64,000 bases of DNA from Pirellulaceae bacterium. GTDB taxonomy: Bacteria; Planctomycetota; Planctomycetia; Pirellulales; Pirellulaceae. The stretch spans positions 306,579-370,578 of the forward strand of contig JANQLU010000008.1 in NCBI GenBank assembly GCA_028280445.1, written 5' to 3'. Under the pieces are notes generated by a model that saw nothing but the letters and a program-made list of their open reading frames with translations, made no database searches and had not been told where the DNA came from. Position 1 is the stretch's first letter; every line of letters starts with the position of its first letter. Positions 45,053-55,883 of the stretch are shown piece by piece. Both the position numbers and the translations under genes were made by a program.

Positions 45053-45237
45053 CGCAATTCCGTAACGATCCAATGCAGATATTATTTTCGGATTTTGGAA
45101 AAAGTTCCCCGGAATTTCACGTGGTTTCCCCAAACATTGGCCGTTTGTTTCGAACTGAAAAAGGTATACTAGACGAAGGTGAGTTTTGGGAAATGCGTAA
45201 CAGAACATAGCAGCCAACAAAGTCCAATCTTCCAACG

Positions 45238-47811
45238 ATGTCCGATTTTGATCCTTATTTAAAATGGCTTGGTATTCGCGATACCGAGCGTCCGCCGAAT
45301 CACTACCGCTTATTGGGCGTTGATACGTTCGAAAGCGATACCGATATTATTGCCGCTGCGGCCGACCAGCGGATGGGCCACATTCGTTCATTTCAAAGCG
45401 GTCCGGAAGCAGATTTATCACAAAAATTGCTCAATGAACTTGCGCTGGCCAGACGCTGTTTGATGAATCCGGAGCGCAAGCAGGAATACGATGCGGAATT
45501 AAAACAGCAGGCGGCATCTCAACAGGCAGTCGCTGCTCCCCCCGCGCCCCAAATCGAAAACGAACAGCCCGCCGAGCCAGCTATCAACGTGTTGACATCC
45601 GCACCGGCGATTTCAGTTGCTCCGCGGAAGAAAAATAATTCGAAACTGTTGATACCGGCGATCGTGGTATTCGCATTGATCTTGGTTGGCTCCGCCATCG
45701 GCGTTGTTGCCGTGTTGAATGCAGGCAAGGTGGTTGCTGACCCGTCGAACCCGACCGGCGACAAAGATAAACCAGGTTCGAAAGACAAAAAGCCAACCAA
45801 CGACAAAAACTCAAAACACTCGTTTACCGCTTCGGAAATTATTGATGACGGTAGATCACCGTGGGACGTCAAACCTGAATTTCCGAAGACACCGCCAACC
45901 GCGCTGGCGAGTTCGGATACGGAACTGAAAAAGCGCCTGCATCCTGTTTACTATGCACTTTGCACTCGACAGACGGATATGGCCAAACAGCTGTTGACCA
46001 TCGCGCTGCAGGATCCAAAACTGGGCGACAAAACAGAGCTGGAAAATTCCGACACGGTTAAAAATTGTCGCAAGGCCATCGGTGATCTTGAGCGGTTTTG
46101 GGCCAAGTATGACATCGCCCTGGGGACCGTTAAAAAAGATCAAAAAATCGCTTTTCGAAAACGATTGGCGACTGTTGAATCGATCGACGTCGACAATAAA
46201 AAAATAACACTGTCTGCAACCGATGGTTCGTCACAAGAATTTAATTTGTCACCATCTGATATTCCTCGGGATTTGGCCACAGCTATTTTTAGATTGAAAT
46301 TCAAATCAAAAAATGAACAAAAATTTTGTGCATCATTTACGAAATTTGATTTTCAGGACAAACGTGAACTGTTGGGCACTGAATTTGACTTGAGCAAAGT
46401 GCTCGTCGATTATCAAAAACTTGCCTCGACAAACAAGCCACCGAAAAACGGTAAAACCAAAGGCAAGAAAAAAGGGTTGCCCAAAACCGATTTGAAAGAT
46501 CCCAACCCCAAAAACTCCAAGAATCCCAATGGTACGGACACGAAGTTGCCCGAATCCAAATTCGCCGTCAAGAAAGTCGAGGTTCCTGACAATACGCAAC
46601 GGGCATCGGCAATCAAACAGTTGAAAAAAACCTACTCCGAGTTCTACGAAGATAAAACACCGATCAAACAGGGTGAATTCGTCGACGTACTGCTCAAAGA
46701 TGCTCAGGAAAAAGATATCGATGCAGTTTCGCGATATGTCATGTTTGACGAAGCCCGCAAAATTTCGATTGCCTTGGCACATCCTGAAAATACGGCGAAA
46801 TGCGTCGATATGTTAGGCAAGTATTTTGAGTTGGAATTCTACGAACTGGCCAAAAAAAGCCTGGACGAAGTCGGTCGTAAAATCAAAATGCCTGCCAAGC
46901 GGGAAAAGTTGATTACCGCCTGGTCAGGCTTTTGGCGGAAAGCGCTAAACGAGGAAGATTTTGTTCACGCCGTTGAATTGATTGACCGAACCATTCGTGC
47001 GGCCAGAAAACTCAAAGACGTCGAATTTTTGAAACGAATGTCCGTGATCAAATCGGATGTTCAGGGCATGAAGAACATTGCGTCGAAAGCTGAAAAACAG
47101 CGCGAGGTCCTGAAAGAAAACGCAGGCGATGCTGCTGCCAATCTGGCCGAAGGCCGGTATTTGTGCTTTGTCAAAAACGATTTTGCAAAAGGTATTCCTT
47201 ATTTGATGAAAGGTTCTGATTCGCGGCTAAAAAACGCATCAGAGCTGGAAACAAAAATTCTCAAAATTGCCGAAGACCAACAGACAGCAGACCAACAATT
47301 GGAGGTTGCCGAAGCGTGGATGGCGGTGGCTCGCAAAGACGATTTGGTGTCCAAACGATTGAAGCTGCATGCTGCCAAGTGGTTCGAAAAAGCTGAGATT
47401 CAATTGAATGGGCTCAAGAAAAAAGAAGTTGGCAAGATTCTGGACGAACTCGATTTGATCAAAACGGAATTCGATGCCGGGACGGCTTCGGCATTTGGGA
47501 CCTATCGATTTCTGGCGGAACACACCTGGCAATTTGATTGGCGCGGCTATGGTCGATGGAACAACGCTAAATTTACATCGGATGGTCGATTGAGTTTTAT
47601 GTGGGATGGGAAAGCGAGAACTTTAAACTGGATGATTAATCGTCGCGGAAATATCGAAATTCGCACCACCGGTAAATTTTCGTTTGTGTTGATTCCCAAA
47701 ACACCGACCGAACTGGTAGGCCAACGATTGACCATCAAGAATCGGCAAAAAGGTTTCGAAGTCGTCGGCCAAGGGACGATCAAGGCGGTTGGGAGGACCC
47801 AAGGTCAATAA
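45238..47811 (+). CDS. Planctomycete J-domain-like membrane protein
   Basis: An 857-aa protein. The start SDFDPYLKWLGIRDTERPPN with HYRLLGVDTFESD and RRCLMNPERKQEYDAE is a J-like domain without the HPD signature, typical of planctomycetes. A membrane segment follows (about 137-158), then a Lys-rich extracytoplasmic region of 690 residues with helical repeats. A TATACT-like -10 lies near 45165-45170, but the -35 is poor. Function unknown. Confidence 0.75.
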   Translation: MSDFDPYLKWLGIRDTERPPNHYRLLGVDTFESDTDIIAAAADQRMGHIRSFQSGPEADLSQKLLNELALARRCLMNPERKQEYDAELKQQAASQQAVAAPPAPQIENEQPAEPAINVLTSAPAISVAPRKKNNSKLLIPAIVVFALILVGSAIGVVAVLNAGKVVADPSNPTGDKDKPGSKDKKPTNDKNSKHSFTASEIIDDGRSPWDVKPEFPKTPPTALASSDTELKKRLHPVYYALCTRQTDMAKQLLTIALQDPKLGDKTELENSDTVKNCRKAIGDLERFWAKYDIALGTVKKDQKIAFRKRLATVESIDVDNKKITLSATDGSSQEFNLSPSDIPRDLATAIFRLKFKSKNEQKFCASFTKFDFQDKRELLGTEFDLSKVLVDYQKLASTNKPPKNGKTKGKKKGLPKTDLKDPNPKNSKNPNGTDTKLPESKFAVKKVEVPDNTQRASAIKQLKKTYSEFYEDKTPIKQGEFVDVLLKDAQEKDIDAVSRYVMFDEARKISIALAHPENTAKCVDMLGKYFELEFYELAKKSLDEVGRKIKMPAKREKLITAWSGFWRKALNEEDFVHAVELIDRTIRAARKLKDVEFLKRMSVIKSDVQGMKNIASKAEKQREVLKENAGDAAANLAEGRYLCFVKNDFAKGIPYLMKGSDSRLKNASELETKILKIAEDQQTADQQLEVAEAWMAVARKDDLVSKRLKLHAAKWFEKAEIQLNGLKKKEVGKILDELDLIKTEFDAGTASAFGTYRFLAEHTWQFDWRGYGRWNNAKFTSDGRLSFMWDGKARTLNWMINRRGNIEIRTTGKFSFVLIPKTPTELVGQRLTIKNRQKGFEVVGQGTIKAVGRTQGQ

Positions 47812-48122
47812 TTAAGGTTATCTGGTTTACCAAAATCTGTTTTTGCATTCACAATTGTATAAAAGGGTTTGAGTCAAATACTCGGTGAACGTTACAATAG
47901 GATTCCCCTAGGTGATAATGAGCTGAAAAAGTGTCGAATCAGCCGGATTATTCGCTATAACTCATCCGAAAAACTCGTTCGAAAGTATTCTTTCAGTTGG
48001 TTCATGAATCACAGCATTGACGAATGGTCGTTGATCAAAAATCCTAGTAGCCCACACCAATATCTTTGAGAAATCACTAAAAACTTGGCTGACATTTGTC
48101 GCCATCATTATGGATACATCCT
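47812..48122. other. Intergenic region, no gene seen
   Basis: AT-rich, no frame with start signals; should hold the exosortase promoter. Confidence 0.4.
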
Positions 48123-49940
48123 ATGTCGAGCGCCTCCGTTCCTGTCAAATCTAAAATCCAATCTTCGACTCGCTCCAACCCATTGTTGGTACTGGTGCCC
48201 TACCTGGTGTTGATTGGCGGACAAGTTCCGTTTTTGTTTATGTATTATCGTGACCTCTGGTCGCAGCCTCACTACAAATTTTTCCCATTTGCATTTGTCG
48301 CATTTGGTGTCTTTTTGTTTTTGCGTTGGCCCCGAAATTCCACTTCGCCGTTTTTTGCCAGTACTTTCAGCACAGTCTTGTTTGGGTTGGGTATTGGATT
48401 GGGCATTTTGGGAACTCTGTTTCTGTATGCTTGGTTTTCTGCGGCCAGTGCGATGTGTTTTGTGTCCAGTCTGCTGGCGCGCACCAAAGATCATCAAAAC
48501 CCGGATCGCAGCCTGCTGGCTGTCACGTTGCCGCTGTGGATGACGCTAACGCCATTTGAACTCGATCAGTGGATTGTGACGACGCTGCAAGTATTCAGCG
48601 CTCAGATTTCGAGCAACTATCTGGATTTGCTTGGCTTCAAACACTATTTGCCTGGCACCGTTCTTCAGTTTCCAAACGAACAGTACGGAGTCGAACAAGC
48701 TTGTTCGGGTGTGCAATCACTGTTCACATTGCTGTTTTGTACTTCGGTGTTTTTGGTGGTTAAACGACGTCCCTGGTTTCGTGGATTAATTCTGCTGGGC
48801 TCGGCCGTGTTTTGGGCGTTGTTCATGAACTCCGTTCGAATCATGTCGATCCCAATGGCAGATATTTTACTGGGGTTGAATCTCAAGGAAGGCATCAACC
48901 ACGATATTCTTGGATACACCGTGTTGGTGATCGGTATTTTGATGATGTTGAGCACGGATCAGTTCTTGAATTTCGTGTTTGGTGTCGTTGACGAAGATTC
49001 GATTGACTCCGGCCATCCAATGCGTCGATCGATTTCCAGGATTTGGAATCGAACGGTATCAGGTGGTGGCGATTCCGAGCGCCAGCAACGTCGCAAAAAA
49101 CGTCGTGCAACTCGCCCCAGCAACGTATTCCGAATAGCATTGCTTGGAGCAGCCGGCCTGTTTCTGTTGATCGGAATTGTCCAGATTTGGGAAGTTCAAA
49201 AATCGTTGAGTAACCCAAATCTGAAAGTGCGGGTTTTCGCGTCGAATGTTATTTTGCCTTTCAAAAAACAGGATCTCGACCAAATTATTACGACCCAAGT
49301 TGGCGATACGACTTATCGCTGGGAGTTGGGCAAATACACCATGGAAGATCGCGAACGCGGCAGCGATTTTGGCCAACGGTCGGACACCTGGATCTACGGA
49401 ACCAATTCGCAATTGCTAACAACCGTTTCGGTGGACCAATCTTTCCCGGGTTGGCATGAATTGACGCGATGTTACCAGAATGTCGGCTTTATCTTGAAAA
49501 AACGCACTGCAGTCACGCCCAAATCGGATGACGGCGATGGCGAGAAATGGCCGTTTGTCGAAGCTGAATTTTCACACAAAACCAACGGAGAAAGCGCGTA
49601 TCTGATTTTCTGTTTCACGGATGGATCGGGTGTGCCGTATTCGGCTCCTGTGAGTTGGGGCGGTTTTTGGGGAGGAATTCGAGCGTTTGTTGAACGAGTC
49701 AAAAACCGTTTGGCCCACCAATATCGTAAGCGATTGTTCCGCGGCGAAGCGTATCAGATGCAAGTCTTTGTTAAAAATCGATACGGCAGAAAACTGACGG
49801 AAGAAGAAAAAGAAGAGGTGCGTGTTCAGTTTTTGGTTTTACGAGAAAAGATTCGCGACAAGTTAATGGCGAAGTCCCGCGGCGAAGATACGGCCGAAGA
49901 ATCCGAAGACGAATCAAAAACAGTCGCTGCCAACCAGTAA
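48123..49940 (+). CDS. xrtU: Exosortase, U-type, with fused C-terminal domain
   Basis: A 605-aa product. Eight or more membrane segments with the catalytic triad Cys194 (EQACSGVQ), Arg239 (NSVRI) and His260 (NHDILG). Exosortases cut PEP-CTERM-like tails and transfer exported proteins to the envelope. The C-terminal 250 residues (starting near KVRVFASNVILP) form a fused EpsI-like domain, as in planctomycete XrtU. ATG at 48123 is preferred; a TTG at 48096 would extend it. Symbol given by family match. Confidence 0.85.
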   Translation: MSSASVPVKSKIQSSTRSNPLLVLVPYLVLIGGQVPFLFMYYRDLWSQPHYKFFPFAFVAFGVFLFLRWPRNSTSPFFASTFSTVLFGLGIGLGILGTLFLYAWFSAASAMCFVSSLLARTKDHQNPDRSLLAVTLPLWMTLTPFELDQWIVTTLQVFSAQISSNYLDLLGFKHYLPGTVLQFPNEQYGVEQACSGVQSLFTLLFCTSVFLVVKRRPWFRGLILLGSAVFWALFMNSVRIMSIPMADILLGLNLKEGINHDILGYTVLVIGILMMLSTDQFLNFVFGVVDEDSIDSGHPMRRSISRIWNRTVSGGGDSERQQRRKKRRATRPSNVFRIALLGAAGLFLLIGIVQIWEVQKSLSNPNLKVRVFASNVILPFKKQDLDQIITTQVGDTTYRWELGKYTMEDRERGSDFGQRSDTWIYGTNSQLLTTVSVDQSFPGWHELTRCYQNVGFILKKRTAVTPKSDDGDGEKWPFVEAEFSHKTNGESAYLIFCFTDGSGVPYSAPVSWGGFWGGIRAFVERVKNRLAHQYRKRLFRGEAYQMQVFVKNRYGRKLTEEEKEEVRVQFLVLREKIRDKLMAKSRGEDTAEESEDESKTVAANQ

Positions 49941-49943
49941 CGT

Positions 49944-50975
49944 TCACCTGGCAATCGTTGTCTGCTGCTCATGTTCGTCCGCCATCGTGCGCGGCAATTG
50001 AGCAATGCATGCCGCGATTTTTCGCTCCAACCACCGAGGGCCGGTTCCAAACGATCGACCGACATATCCGAGGTGGCCGCCCGAACGAGTTCTGACGATG
50101 TTAATGGATTCGGACGCCGGCCAATTTTCGAACATGGAGACTGGGACGACCGGATCGTTTTCGGCAATCAAAATCACCGTGGGAATATCGATGGATGTCA
50201 ACAGCGGAGCTGAGCTGCATTGTTCGTAGTAGTCTCGAGCGCCGGAATATCCACACACGACCGCGGTAAATTGGTCATCAAATTGGAGCAAACGCCTGGG
50301 CATCGGTAATACGTCCAAATCCACCAGATCGGGAACTTTGCGGCGTCTCAATTGCAGTTGAGCGTGAAGCGTTCGAATAAACGATCGATCGTAAATGCGA
50401 TTCAGACCGCGTCTCAGGTGCCAGGCGCAGTAAGGTAAATCAATCGGTGGAGCAGCTGCAATCGCGGAATCAACGTTCTCGGGTATGTGTAGCGCTCGAC
50501 TGCCCAAGTATTGCAGCGCAATATTTGCGCCCAACGAAAATGCAACAATGGTGATCGGACTTTGCGGGCAAAGCGTGATGACTTCTCGAATCACATCTTC
50601 CAGGTCATTGTGACTTCCCGCATTAGAATGGCCTTTTGAAATAAACGTGCTATCGCCAAAACCGCGCATGTCGACGCGAAACAGGCGCGTGTTCAAAAAC
50701 TCCAATTCGTTACGCAGACGAATCATATATCCAGATTCGTGACTGCCTGTCAAACCGTGCATGGCAATGACAACCCGATCGCCCGGTTGCCAGGATTCAA
50801 ATTGATCATCGATGACGGCAATTTGGTCATCGTCACGCGTATCAAAGATGTGACAGACGCCCGTTTGGGGATCAGCAATCCTCGGTAGAAAATAGGGAAC
50901 CAGGGTTTGCAAATGGCCACCGCGCACAAGAGGATGCGGAATAAAAGGCGGAAAATCGTCAGAATCGCGAAACAA
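49944..50975 (-). CDS. YheT-type alpha/beta hydrolase
   Basis: A 343-aa protein. It opens FPPFIPHPLVRGGHLQTLVP, the YheT/EMB8 signature. VVIAMHGLTGSHESGYM gives the oxyanion site, VAFSLGAN the nucleophile elbow (Ser), ENDPVVP the Asp, and GGHLGYV the His. Probably a carboxylesterase acting on lipid-like substrates. Confidence 0.88.
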   Translation of the reverse strand: MFRDSDDFPPFIPHPLVRGGHLQTLVPYFLPRIADPQTGVCHIFDTRDDDQIAVIDDQFESWQPGDRVVIAMHGLTGSHESGYMIRLRNELEFLNTRLFRVDMRGFGDSTFISKGHSNAGSHNDLEDVIREVITLCPQSPITIVAFSLGANIALQYLGSRALHIPENVDSAIAAAPPIDLPYCAWHLRRGLNRIYDRSFIRTLHAQLQLRRRKVPDLVDLDVLPMPRRLLQFDDQFTAVVCGYSGARDYYEQCSSAPLLTSIDIPTVILIAENDPVVPVSMFENWPASESINIVRTRSGGHLGYVGRSFGTGPRWLERKIAACIAQLPRTMADEHEQQTTIAR

Positions 50976-51093
50976 GATGCTTTGTCGAAGTGATGAAGTT
51001 GATTCCCAGTTAATGTTCGATTATCGCTTGGTTATTGAACATTTTCCAGATTAGCAGACGCAATTCGGGGGCGAGGATGTTGAAAGGGTGATG

Positions 51094-51272
51094 GTTCGGG
51101 AGGGCGAGGCTCCTGTCGAGCCGAATCTGTGAGCGGCAAGGCGCTAGCCGCCGGTATTTGAGGGTTTACCGGCTCTAACGCCTTGCCGCTGATAATTCTT
51201 CAACACGACCTTGCGCCTCGCCGTTCACAATGGTTTTGCCTGCTGCTCGGCAGGAGCCTCGCCCTCCCGAAC
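51094..51272. repeat. Nested inverted-repeat element
   Basis: A 22-bp arm at 51094-51115 (starting GTTCGGGAGGGCGAGG) is perfectly inverted at 51251-51272, and AGCGGCAAGGCG (51132-51143) is inverted at 51179-51190. Part of the inner arm recurs at 63892-63908. It looks like a REP/MITE-type repeat between the hydrolase and cysNC. Confidence 0.8.
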
Positions 51273-51285
51273 ATCCACCAAAAAG

Positions 51286-53205
51286 TTAATCAATTACGTT
51301 TTTGGTATTCAGCAGTTCCATGACCTGCTGAACGCATTCCTCTGGAGAATTTGTATCGGTATGAATGACCAGATCGGTTTCCGCTGGTATTTCATAGTTG
51401 GTGGGAACTTCGACGGACTCATCAAAATTCTGCTTCAACGCTCGATGACGTTCCGCGCAAATTTCATCGGGTGCATTCAAATGAATGACAATGAAATTCT
51501 CTTGGCCGATGACTTCTGCTGCACGCTGGCGAGTTTCTTCGTTGGGAGCGACCATGGAAATCAGGCAAATCAGTCCTGCATCGTTAAACAGTTTTGAAAC
51601 TTCTGCGACTCGACGAACGTTTTCACTGCGTCCTTCACCGCTGAACGACAAATCTCTTGACAACCCGAGACGAATATTTTGGCCGTCTAAAACGGCGGCG
51701 CTGCGACCGCGTTGGAACAGCTGGCGTTCAACACCGTAAGCGGTAGTTGTTTTTCCTGATCCCGGCAATCCTGTAAACAGGACGGTGACAGGTTTCTGAC
51801 CATATCGAGCCTGGCGTTCGTCTGCGGTCACTTGACTGATTTGTCGTTGCAACGATTCACTTTGCGGCTCTTCGTCCCAATGGTCGGCGCGATCGTCTGC
51901 GGTCAGGCGGTTGAGGATCATACCGGCACCAACCGTTACATTGGTGATTCGATCAATCACGATGAACGCGCCAGTGCTGCGATTGCGTCGATATCCATCA
52001 AACGCCAATGGTTGGTTGAGTTTAACCTGACACCGACCAATTTCATTCAAGCCGAGTGACGGGGCATTTTTGCGGCTCAAATTGTTAACATCGATTTGGT
52101 AACGGAGTGTTTGAAAAGTACCGGTTACCGATTTGGAAGTCTGTTTGAACACGTACTGTTTGCCGGGAACCATCGCGTCATCGGACATCCACACGACAAC
52201 TGCATCGAATTGTTGTTCAAGTTGGGGAATGTTGCCGGGACGGACGATCATATCACCGCGACTGCAATCGACTTCGTCTTCCAAAGTCAGCGTCACAGAC
52301 ATTGGAGTGAACGCTTCATCGATGTTGCCATCGGCTGTGACAATCTCCTTGATCTTTGACGTCTTGCGTGATGGCAGTACGACAATCTCATCGCCTGTCC
52401 GAACGATGCCCGACGAAATCGTTCCGCAGAACCCTCGGAAATCCAAATGGGGCCGATTGACAAATTGAACGGGGAATCTGAAATCCTCGAAATTGCGGTC
52501 CGAGCCGATATAAATGTTGTCCAGAAAATTCAAAAATGTTGGGCCATCGTACCAGGCCATTCGTTCGCTGTGTTCAACAACGTTGTCGCCTTGGAGCGCG
52601 CTCATCGGGATAAAGTGCAAATCGGGAATATCCAGACGCGATGCGAAATCGCGATACTGTTGCCGCACTTCATCAAACACAGACTCCTGATAATCCACCA
52701 GGTCCATTTTGTTGACGGCCACCAGAATGTGTCTGATTCCCAGGAGCGTTACAATGAACGAATGCCGTTTGGTTTGTTCTACAACACCATTGCGCGCATC
52801 GACCAAAATAACCGCCAGGTCAGCCGTCGAAGCGCCGGTTGCCATGTTGCGTGTGTACTGAACATGGCCTGGAGTATCAGCGATGATGAATTTTCGTTTC
52901 GCTGTCGAGAAATAACGATATGCGACATCGATCGTAATCCCCTGTTCGCGCTCTTCTTTGAGTCCGTCAGTGAATAGCGCCGGGTCAAAATTTCCACCGG
53001 TCGAACCTTGCGTCGTCGATTCTTTTTCGATGGCTGCCAATTGATCTTCGTAGATCATTTTTGTGTCGCAAAACAGGCGGCCAATCAACGTGCTTTTTCC
53101 ATCATCAACACTGCCACAAGTAATGAAACGCAAAAGTTCCTTGCGCTCGTGTTGGGCCAAGTAAGCGTCGATATCCGTTGCGATTAATTCTGATTGGTGA
53201 GACAC
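51286..53205 (-). CDS. cysNC: Bifunctional sulfate adenylyltransferase large subunit/APS kinase (CysNC)
   Basis: A 639-aa fusion. The N-terminal GTPase has [10 protein letters not shown] (P-loop), DTPGH and NKMD; elongation-factor-like beta domains follow. The C-terminal APS kinase (from about 460) has [11 protein letters not shown] and [10 protein letters not shown]. With CysD it makes APS from ATP and sulfate, driven by GTP hydrolysis, then phosphorylates APS to PAPS. Complete. Confidence 0.96.
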   Translation of the reverse strand: MSHQSELIATDIDAYLAQHERKELLRFITCGSVDDGKSTLIGRLFCDTKMIYEDQLAAIEKESTTQGSTGGNFDPALFTDGLKEEREQGITIDVAYRYFSTAKRKFIIADTPGHVQYTRNMATGASTADLAVILVDARNGVVEQTKRHSFIVTLLGIRHILVAVNKMDLVDYQESVFDEVRQQYRDFASRLDIPDLHFIPMSALQGDNVVEHSERMAWYDGPTFLNFLDNIYIGSDRNFEDFRFPVQFVNRPHLDFRGFCGTISSGIVRTGDEIVVLPSRKTSKIKEIVTADGNIDEAFTPMSVTLTLEDEVDCSRGDMIVRPGNIPQLEQQFDAVVVWMSDDAMVPGKQYVFKQTSKSVTGTFQTLRYQIDVNNLSRKNAPSLGLNEIGRCQVKLNQPLAFDGYRRNRSTGAFIVIDRITNVTVGAGMILNRLTADDRADHWDEEPQSESLQRQISQVTADERQARYGQKPVTVLFTGLPGSGKTTTAYGVERQLFQRGRSAAVLDGQNIRLGLSRDLSFSGEGRSENVRRVAEVSKLFNDAGLICLISMVAPNEETRQRAAEVIGQENFIVIHLNAPDEICAERHRALKQNFDESVEVPTNYEIPAETDLVIHTDTNSPEECVQQVMELLNTKNVID

Positions 53206-53262
53206 GTTTATTCGGGTTTTAGTGAGTGGTTTGAGTCAAAAAATTTGAGCAAGCGTAGCGTT

Positions 53263-54171
53263 TTAAAAATAACCTTCTTCTTTTTTGGCTTGCATATTGC
53301 CTTCGTCGTCGTTGTCGATCACACGACCTTGGCGTTCCGAAGTTGTCGCCAATAACATTTCCTGAATGATATCCGGCAAAGTGGTTGCCTGGGATTCGAC
53401 GGCGCCTGTCAACGGGTAACAGCCGAGAGTTCGGAAACGAATCATTCGCATTTCCGGCTCTTCGCCAGGTTGGAGTTGGAGCCGATCGTCGTCGACCATG
53501 ATCAGATTTCCATCGCGATGAACGACAGGTCGTTGGTCGGAATAATACAAGGGCACGATCGGTATTTTTTCCAGGTGGATGTATTGCCAAACATCCAACT
53601 CCGTCCAGTTGGAGATCGGAAACACACGAATGCTTTCCCCTTTGTTGATTTTGGCGTTGTACAGATTCCAAAGTTCGGGGCGTTGGTTTTTGGGGTCCCA
53701 ACGATGGTTTTGATCGCGAAATGAAAACACACGTTCCTTGGCCCGCGATTTTTCTTCGTCCCGTCGAGCACCTCCGAACGCCGCATCGAATTGGTGTTGA
53801 TCCAGCGCTTGTTTGAGGCCTTCGGTTTTCATGACATGCGTATGTTTGCCACTGGATGTCAATGGATCGAGATTCAGTTTCAAACCTTCATGATTGATGT
53901 GGGTAATGACTTCCAGTCCCAGGTCTCGTTTGGCGTAGTTTTCGCGAAACTCGTACATGGCCTGAAATTTCCAAGTGGTATCGACATGCAACAACGGAAA
54001 CGGTGGTTTAGCGGGATAAAAAGCTTTCATCGCCAGATGCACCATCACCGATGAATCTTTGCCGATGGAATACAGCATGACGGGATTTTTGAATTCAGCG
54101 ACAACTTCGCGAATGATGTGAATGCTTTCGGCCTCAAGTTGTTTGAGGTGAGTTAATGTATAGCTGGCCAT
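53263..54171 (-). CDS. cysD: Sulfate adenylyltransferase small subunit (CysD)
   Basis: A 302-aa PP-loop family enzyme: [15 protein letters not shown] (PP-loop), [29 protein letters not shown] and [12 protein letters not shown]. It adenylates sulfate with CysN. It precedes cysNC by 57 bp in one operon. Confidence 0.96.
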   Translation of the reverse strand: MASYTLTHLKQLEAESIHIIREVVAEFKNPVMLYSIGKDSSVMVHLAMKAFYPAKPPFPLLHVDTTWKFQAMYEFRENYAKRDLGLEVITHINHEGLKLNLDPLTSSGKHTHVMKTEGLKQALDQHQFDAAFGGARRDEEKSRAKERVFSFRDQNHRWDPKNQRPELWNLYNAKINKGESIRVFPISNWTELDVWQYIHLEKIPIVPLYYSDQRPVVHRDGNLIMVDDDRLQLQPGEEPEMRMIRFRTLGCYPLTGAVESQATTLPDIIQEMLLATTSERQGRVIDNDDEGNMQAKKEEGYF

Positions 54172-54249
54172 AATCGGTTTCTAAGTGAATACGCCCCAGT
54201 GAACGCTTTCCCAAGAAGCAAGCAATTGAGTTTGACAGAAAGGGGCCAA

Positions 54250-54412
54250 GAATTCGGGTAGTGGTTTCACAAGTGTCGGTGATGGGACTTCACAACCCGA
54301 AGCGTGAGCGAGGGACCAAGATAGCCTGGAAATCTAAGACAATTCCGGTCCCTCGCTCACGCTTCGGGTTGCGATTTTGACTGCAACACTTATGGCACCA
54401 CTACCAGAATTC
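54250..54412. repeat. Two-tier palindromic element
   Basis: Outer arms 54250-54276 and 54386-54412 (23 of 27 pair); inner arms 54293-54317 and 54347-54371 pair perfectly over 25 bp (starting CAACCCGAAGCGTGAGCGAG). No coding frame. MITE- or REP-like element upstream of cysD. Confidence 0.8.
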
Positions 54413-54577
54413 GACGAATCACACGCCTGATTGGGAGTATAGTTGTCGCCATAAAAATCGACAATGGCTCGGTCCGTGAACGGTTTTTTTGATGGCCAGG
54501 TGTGCAGTGCCTCGGGTTGTGATTTCCTCCATCATCCCGAAGGGTAGGGCGGTCTGTCGAACTTATTGCGCTATCAT

Positions 54578-55747
54578 CTAGCGTTCCAGCAAATCGAATG
54601 CCTGGAGAACTTTATTGCGGTGGCGGCTGCCGAAAACCAGAACCATCAATTGGGCCATCAGCTCTTTTTCGTTTCGAGTCAAAAATGACTCGCCACCGCC
54701 CATCTGGGCAATTTCAACGAATTCCGCGAGTCTTTTGTTGTCGCACGTGATGGTGCTGATCACCCCGCGCTGTTTACGGCGGAACTCTGATGCAAGTTTC
54801 AGAGCTTCTCGTTTTTTGTTGGCGTGCGGCGGTGCATCACCAAAAATCAAAATGACCTTGCGCGCGTTGCGACGAAATTTGTTATTTTTGATGGCCCATT
54901 CGAGACCAGCGTCAACGGCTTCCGGCGTATCGCCACCCCCGGCGGCCCGAATCCGGGATAGATAATCAGCAACCTCGGTAATGTTGTCGGTCAATTTCAG
55001 ACCGCGAACGACGTAATCTTCTCCTTTGTCACGATACGTACAAACGCTGATACGCGTCTTGGGCACCAATTTCATCAACACATGGCCGATCCGCTCAATC
55101 TTGCTTTTCACTTCACTGATTTCTCCTGACATACTTCCGGTGCTGTCAAAAGTAATCACGATATCGAGACCGTCTTTTTTGAGACGCGAAATCAACTCGC
55201 CAAAATTTTCACTGCTGCTGGATTCCATTTTCGGTTTAGAAAAAGCTTCCAGACTGAGCGCTTCTCCGACACCTCCCGACGGCGCCATCAACTGAACGTC
55301 CAATTCCATTTCGGAAAGCTCATCCGAAGCACTCGGAGGACGAATATCGTCGGTCAATGTGTCTTTGGATTCGGCATCGACTTTTTCCAATTGCTCGGAG
55401 TCGAGCTGTTCGTCGCTGTTGTCTACCAATTGCTGATTGGGGAGTTGACCGATGATGATGTCGTCGCCGTCGCCCCATTGTCCGTCGTACAAGCTGCCCC
55501 ACGGAATCAGTGCAAAAATAATAATGACCACCAAATGCAAGACGATGGTGCCGATACCTGACAAACTGTTTTCAAACCAATTACTGGGTGCCGTCAATTC
55601 GCCCGACGGTGTGGTCATCGGCGCTGCTTTGGGTAACCGCACGGTTGCCTTGCAGTGCGGACATTTTCCTCGCGTGCCGAGTTGCTCGACCGTGATCGAA
55701 AATTCTTTGTAACAATGAACGCAGGAAATGTTCAAATTCAGACCCAA
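54578..55747 (-). CDS. Zinc-ribbon membrane protein with VWA domain
   Basis: A 389-aa protein. CVHCYKEF and GKCPHCKATVRLP form an N-terminal zinc ribbon; one membrane segment is at about 68-90. Residues 190-380 are a von Willebrand A domain with MIDAS residues DSTGSMSGEI and AGGGDTPEAVDAGL. Probably binds metal-dependent partners outside the membrane. No linked MoxR ATPase. Confidence 0.8.
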   Translation of the reverse strand: MGLNLNISCVHCYKEFSITVEQLGTRGKCPHCKATVRLPKAAPMTTPSGELTAPSNWFENSLSGIGTIVLHLVVIIIFALIPWGSLYDGQWGDGDDIIIGQLPNQQLVDNSDEQLDSEQLEKVDAESKDTLTDDIRPPSASDELSEMELDVQLMAPSGGVGEALSLEAFSKPKMESSSSENFGELISRLKKDGLDIVITFDSTGSMSGEISEVKSKIERIGHVLMKLVPKTRISVCTYRDKGEDYVVRGLKLTDNITEVADYLSRIRAAGGGDTPEAVDAGLEWAIKNNKFRRNARKVILIFGDAPPHANKKREALKLASEFRRKQRGVISTITCDNKRLAEFVEIAQMGGGESFLTRNEKELMAQLMVLVFGSRHRNKVLQAFDLLER

Positions 55748-55883
55748 TCAAAATCGAAGATCGAAACGGGATTATTATATTTTACCCGCCAGCGAGCTCC
55801 TGAGTAACATAAAGCGCGATATGTTTAAATCATCTGAACACAACGAGATTTGGTCAAGGAAAAATCGATGGTTTGGAACAGTT

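Noticed and set aside
52447..52977. 176-codon plus-strand frame
   Set aside because: Antisense shadow of cysNC.
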